A stretch of DNA of 8,532 bases from CAZVFX01 sp964626565 (GTDB lineage Bacteria; Myxococcota_A; UBA9042; CAIXZC01). The stretch spans positions 1 through 8,532 of the forward strand of contig CAZVFX010000201.1 of the NCBI GenBank assembly GCA_964626565.1, in the 5' to 3' direction. The position numbers were made by a program, and so were the translations under genes. The stretch's first letter is position 1. Every line of letters begins with the position of its first letter. A model generated the notes under the pieces. The model was given only the letters and a program-made list of their open reading frames with translations. It ran no database searches and had not been told where the DNA came from. Shown here in pieces: positions 7,351-8,532 of the stretch.

Positions 7351-7507
7351 CGAAACGACGGGCGAAACGACGGGGACGGGGGGCGCATTTTTGCCCCCGA
7401 ACCGCACCGAACCGCCGAACCGCAGGGGACGAACCGCAGGGGGGAAAACGACGGGGACGGGGGGCGTATTTTCGCACCGAACCGCAGGGGACGGGGGGCG
7501 TTTTTCG
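7351..7507 (+). repeat. G-rich REP-like repeat cluster upstream of the transposase
   Basis: Several nested direct repeats. A 21-bp identical segment occurs at 7365-7385 and 7446-7466, 81 bases apart. Its 14-bp core ggggacggggggcg occurs a third time at 7487-7500, and each copy is followed by a T-run (catttttg, tattttcg, tttttcgg). The 12-mer cgaaacgacggg is in tandem at 7351-7362 and 7363-7374. The 12-mer gaaccgcagggg occurs at 7417-7428, 7431-7442 and 7479-7490. The first unit can fold as a hairpin (GGGGGC at 7379-7384 with GCCCCC at 7393-7398, 8-base loop). IS200-like RAYT transposases are known to be associated with short palindromic extragenic repeats, and one follows 137 bases downstream. 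Confidence 0.72.
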
Positions 7508-7643
7508 GACCCGGTCAGCCCTGCCGTGAGCCCAAAACACGCGCCGAGCCCTCACGTCGAGCGAATGTCGAATAAATGGTACAGATCTATTTCAAACCCC
7601 CCATAACAATAGAGAGAGCAACAAAAAGAGGGGAGGTGCAGAC
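7508..7643 (+). other. Leader region of the transposase gene
   Basis: No gene seen. The stretch becomes AT-richer from about 7564 (aataaatggtacagatct) and purine-rich from 7609, ending in GGGGAGG, whose GGAGG at 7632-7636 is a good ribosome binding site seven bases before the ATG at 7644. A promoter is likely somewhere in 7560-7615, but I cannot pick a supported pair of hexamers. Confidence 0.4.
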
Positions 7644-8441
7644 ATGAGGTACACACGTGATTTTACTCTGCCGGCTAATTCCATTTACCACATGATGTGG
7701 CGAACCGTGGCCGGCGCGTTCTTCCTGGAGTCCGATGCGATGAAGAGGATGTTCCTGTTCTGCTTCTTTCGATTCATGTTTCGGGCCGGCGGCAAGGTGC
7801 TGCTCCACGGTTACTGCGTCATGTCCAACCACTTCCACAAGGCTGCACAACTGAAGGGCAGTGCCAAGCCTATGTCGAAGTGGGCCCGGGCCGCACACTC
7901 GTCCTTTGCACAGCGGCTTAACCGTCTACTCAAGCGCAGGGGGCCGGTGGCGCAAGACCGCCCCAAGACCGTCGTTTGCGAGACTCAGGAAGAACTGAAG
8001 CGAGTGATGTTCTACGGCGACTGGAACCCTGTCGAAGCCGGCATGTGCGACCATCCTTCCGAGTATCGATTCTCCTCGTACAGGTATTATGCGTTCGGGG
8101 TGATCAACGAGTGGACAGAACACCTGACCCCGCCTCAATTCTACCTTGAGATGGGTGACACGCCTGAAGAGCGTCAGGCCGAATATCGTCGGCAGTGTGA
8201 TGAGTACTGGCGAGAGAAGAAGTTGCCCGAGGAGCGTCAGCTTGAGCACGGGCACGCGCTCGGCAGCGAGAAGTTTGTCAGGAACCGCCATCGCTTGATG
8301 TTGGCCCTGGGCAGGCATCTGCGTCACAAGACCTGGCCCCGCCGGGATCTGCGCCGCATGGCGGCTCGCTTGCTCGTCCTGGAACCGCAGGTCGTCGCCG
8401 CGGAGTCCCGAGCACCTGACAGTCAAGGCCCTGGTTCTTAG
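7644..8441 (+). CDS. IS200-like REP-associated tyrosine transposase (RAYT, Y1 HUH family)
   Basis: A 265-residue single-strand DNA transposase/nicking enzyme. Residues about 10-150 form the Y1_Tnp domain: Y-H-M-M-W-R at 15-20, the metal-binding HUH pair His63 and His65 in C-V-M-S-N-H-F-H, and the likely catalytic Tyr124 in V-M-F-Y-G-D-W-N-P-V-E-A-G, the place of the R-Y-I-H-L-N-P-V-R-A-G helix in relatives. Then S-S-Y-R-Y-Y-A-F-G and L-T-P-P-x-F-Y-L-E-M-G-x-T-P-E-E-R-Q, followed by a basic C-terminal region of about 80 residues. This is the long RAYT-type architecture, not a short IS200 TnpA. The ATG at 7644 has GGAGG at 7632-7636. The gene looks intact. RAYTs are usually single-copy domesticated enzymes acting on nearby REP elements, which fits the G-rich repeats just upstream. 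A true mobile IS is possible, but no element ends are clear. Confidence 0.9.
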   Translation: MRYTRDFTLPANSIYHMMWRTVAGAFFLESDAMKRMFLFCFFRFMFRAGGKVLLHGYCVMSNHFHKAAQLKGSAKPMSKWARAAHSSFAQRLNRLLKRRGPVAQDRPKTVVCETQEELKRVMFYGDWNPVEAGMCDHPSEYRFSSYRYYAFGVINEWTEHLTPPQFYLEMGDTPEERQAEYRRQCDEYWREKKLPEERQLEHGHALGSEKFVRNRHRLMLALGRHLRHKTWPRRDLRRMAARLLVLEPQVVAAESRAPDSQGPGS

Positions 8442-8454
8442 GTAGGAACCGGGG
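8429..8454 (+). repeat. Inverted repeat spanning the transposase stop codon
   Basis: CCCTGGTTC at 8429-8437 can pair with GAACCGGGG at 8446-8454: nine base pairs including one T-G pair, around an 8-base loop that contains the TAG stop (8439-8441). No T-tract follows, so it is not a standard rho-independent terminator. It may be a recognition hairpin, an mRNA-stabilising structure, or chance. Confidence 0.4.
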
Positions 8455-8490
8455 CAGGTTACCGCAGGACGTTCTTCAGTACCCCATCTG

Positions 8491-8511
8491 AGCCGAGGTC
8501 TGCTCTCGGCT
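8491..8511 (+). repeat. Perfect 7-bp inverted repeat downstream of the transposase
   Basis: AGCCGAG at 8491-8497 and CTCGGCT at 8505-8511 form a perfect stem around the loop gtctgct. The flanks carry a direct repeat, cgttcttc at 8470-8477 and 8522-8529. The bases after the stem are only weakly T-rich (gtgtctgaggcgttcttct), so it could be a weak terminator or an end structure used by the transposase. Confidence 0.4.
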
Positions 8512-8532
8512 GTGTCTGAGGCGTTCTTCTAG

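Noticed and set aside
7351..7507. Possible CRISPR array
   Set aside because: Repeat units are of uneven length and spacing and share sequence between units rather than having unique spacers; no cas genes are present.
6600..7529. A long plus-strand open frame opposite the CY genes, rich in Arg and His
   Set aside because: It is the complement of Pro/Glu/Cys-Tyr codons in two well-supported minus-strand genes with good ribosome sites, and its low-complexity Arg composition is what that mirror would give.
8382..8391. gaaccgcagg inside the transposase gene as another copy of the upstream repeat
   Set aside because: Only ten bases match, in coding sequence (L-E-P-Q-V), without the G-run core; chance in GC-rich DNA is a sufficient explanation.

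Overview
This 8.5 kb, GC-rich window looks like chromosomal DNA of an uncultured member of the former Deltaproteobacteria (Myxococcota or a Bradymonadales-like group). The basis is the high GC content, two large Cys-rich lipoproteins with MopE-type C-x-D-x-D-N-D-C-x-G-x-x-D-E motifs, and an IS200-like REP-associated transposase. Placement is by gene style only; no phylogenetic marker is present.

Layout. (1) 25-1680 (+) is a 551-residue lipoprotein with six MopE-type motifs and a PPC-like C-terminal domain. (2) 1730-4135 (-) is a convergent 801-residue lipoprotein combining a Cys-rich segment, an IPT/TIG domain and a C-terminal DOMON/CBM9-like domain. (3) 4212-6098 (+), read divergently from (2), holds three genes: an ECF sigma factor, a single-pass membrane protein that is probably its anti-sigma factor, and a secreted Spy/CpxP-like helical protein with an added Cys-rich segment. 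The set resembles the CnrH/CnrY/CnrX type of envelope metal-stress control, but the ligand is unknown. (4) 7259-6128 (-) is a two-gene operon of paralogous membrane proteins. They share a conserved two-helix N-terminus and carry Pro-rich tails in which every cysteine is followed by tyrosine (six and four CY motifs). I do not recognise this family; it is the strongest candidate here for something undescribed. (5) 7351-7507 is a G-rich repeat cluster resembling REP elements, followed by (6) 7644-8441 (+), an apparently intact IS200-like (RAYT/Y1 HUH) transposase.

Apart from the transposase and its repeats, the window is dominated by cell-envelope functions. Five of the seven other genes encode exported or membrane-anchored proteins rich in cysteine or proline, beside a sigma/anti-sigma pair that could report on envelope state. 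A functional link between the regulatory operon and the CY-repeat operon is inference from proximity only, since the two are convergent.
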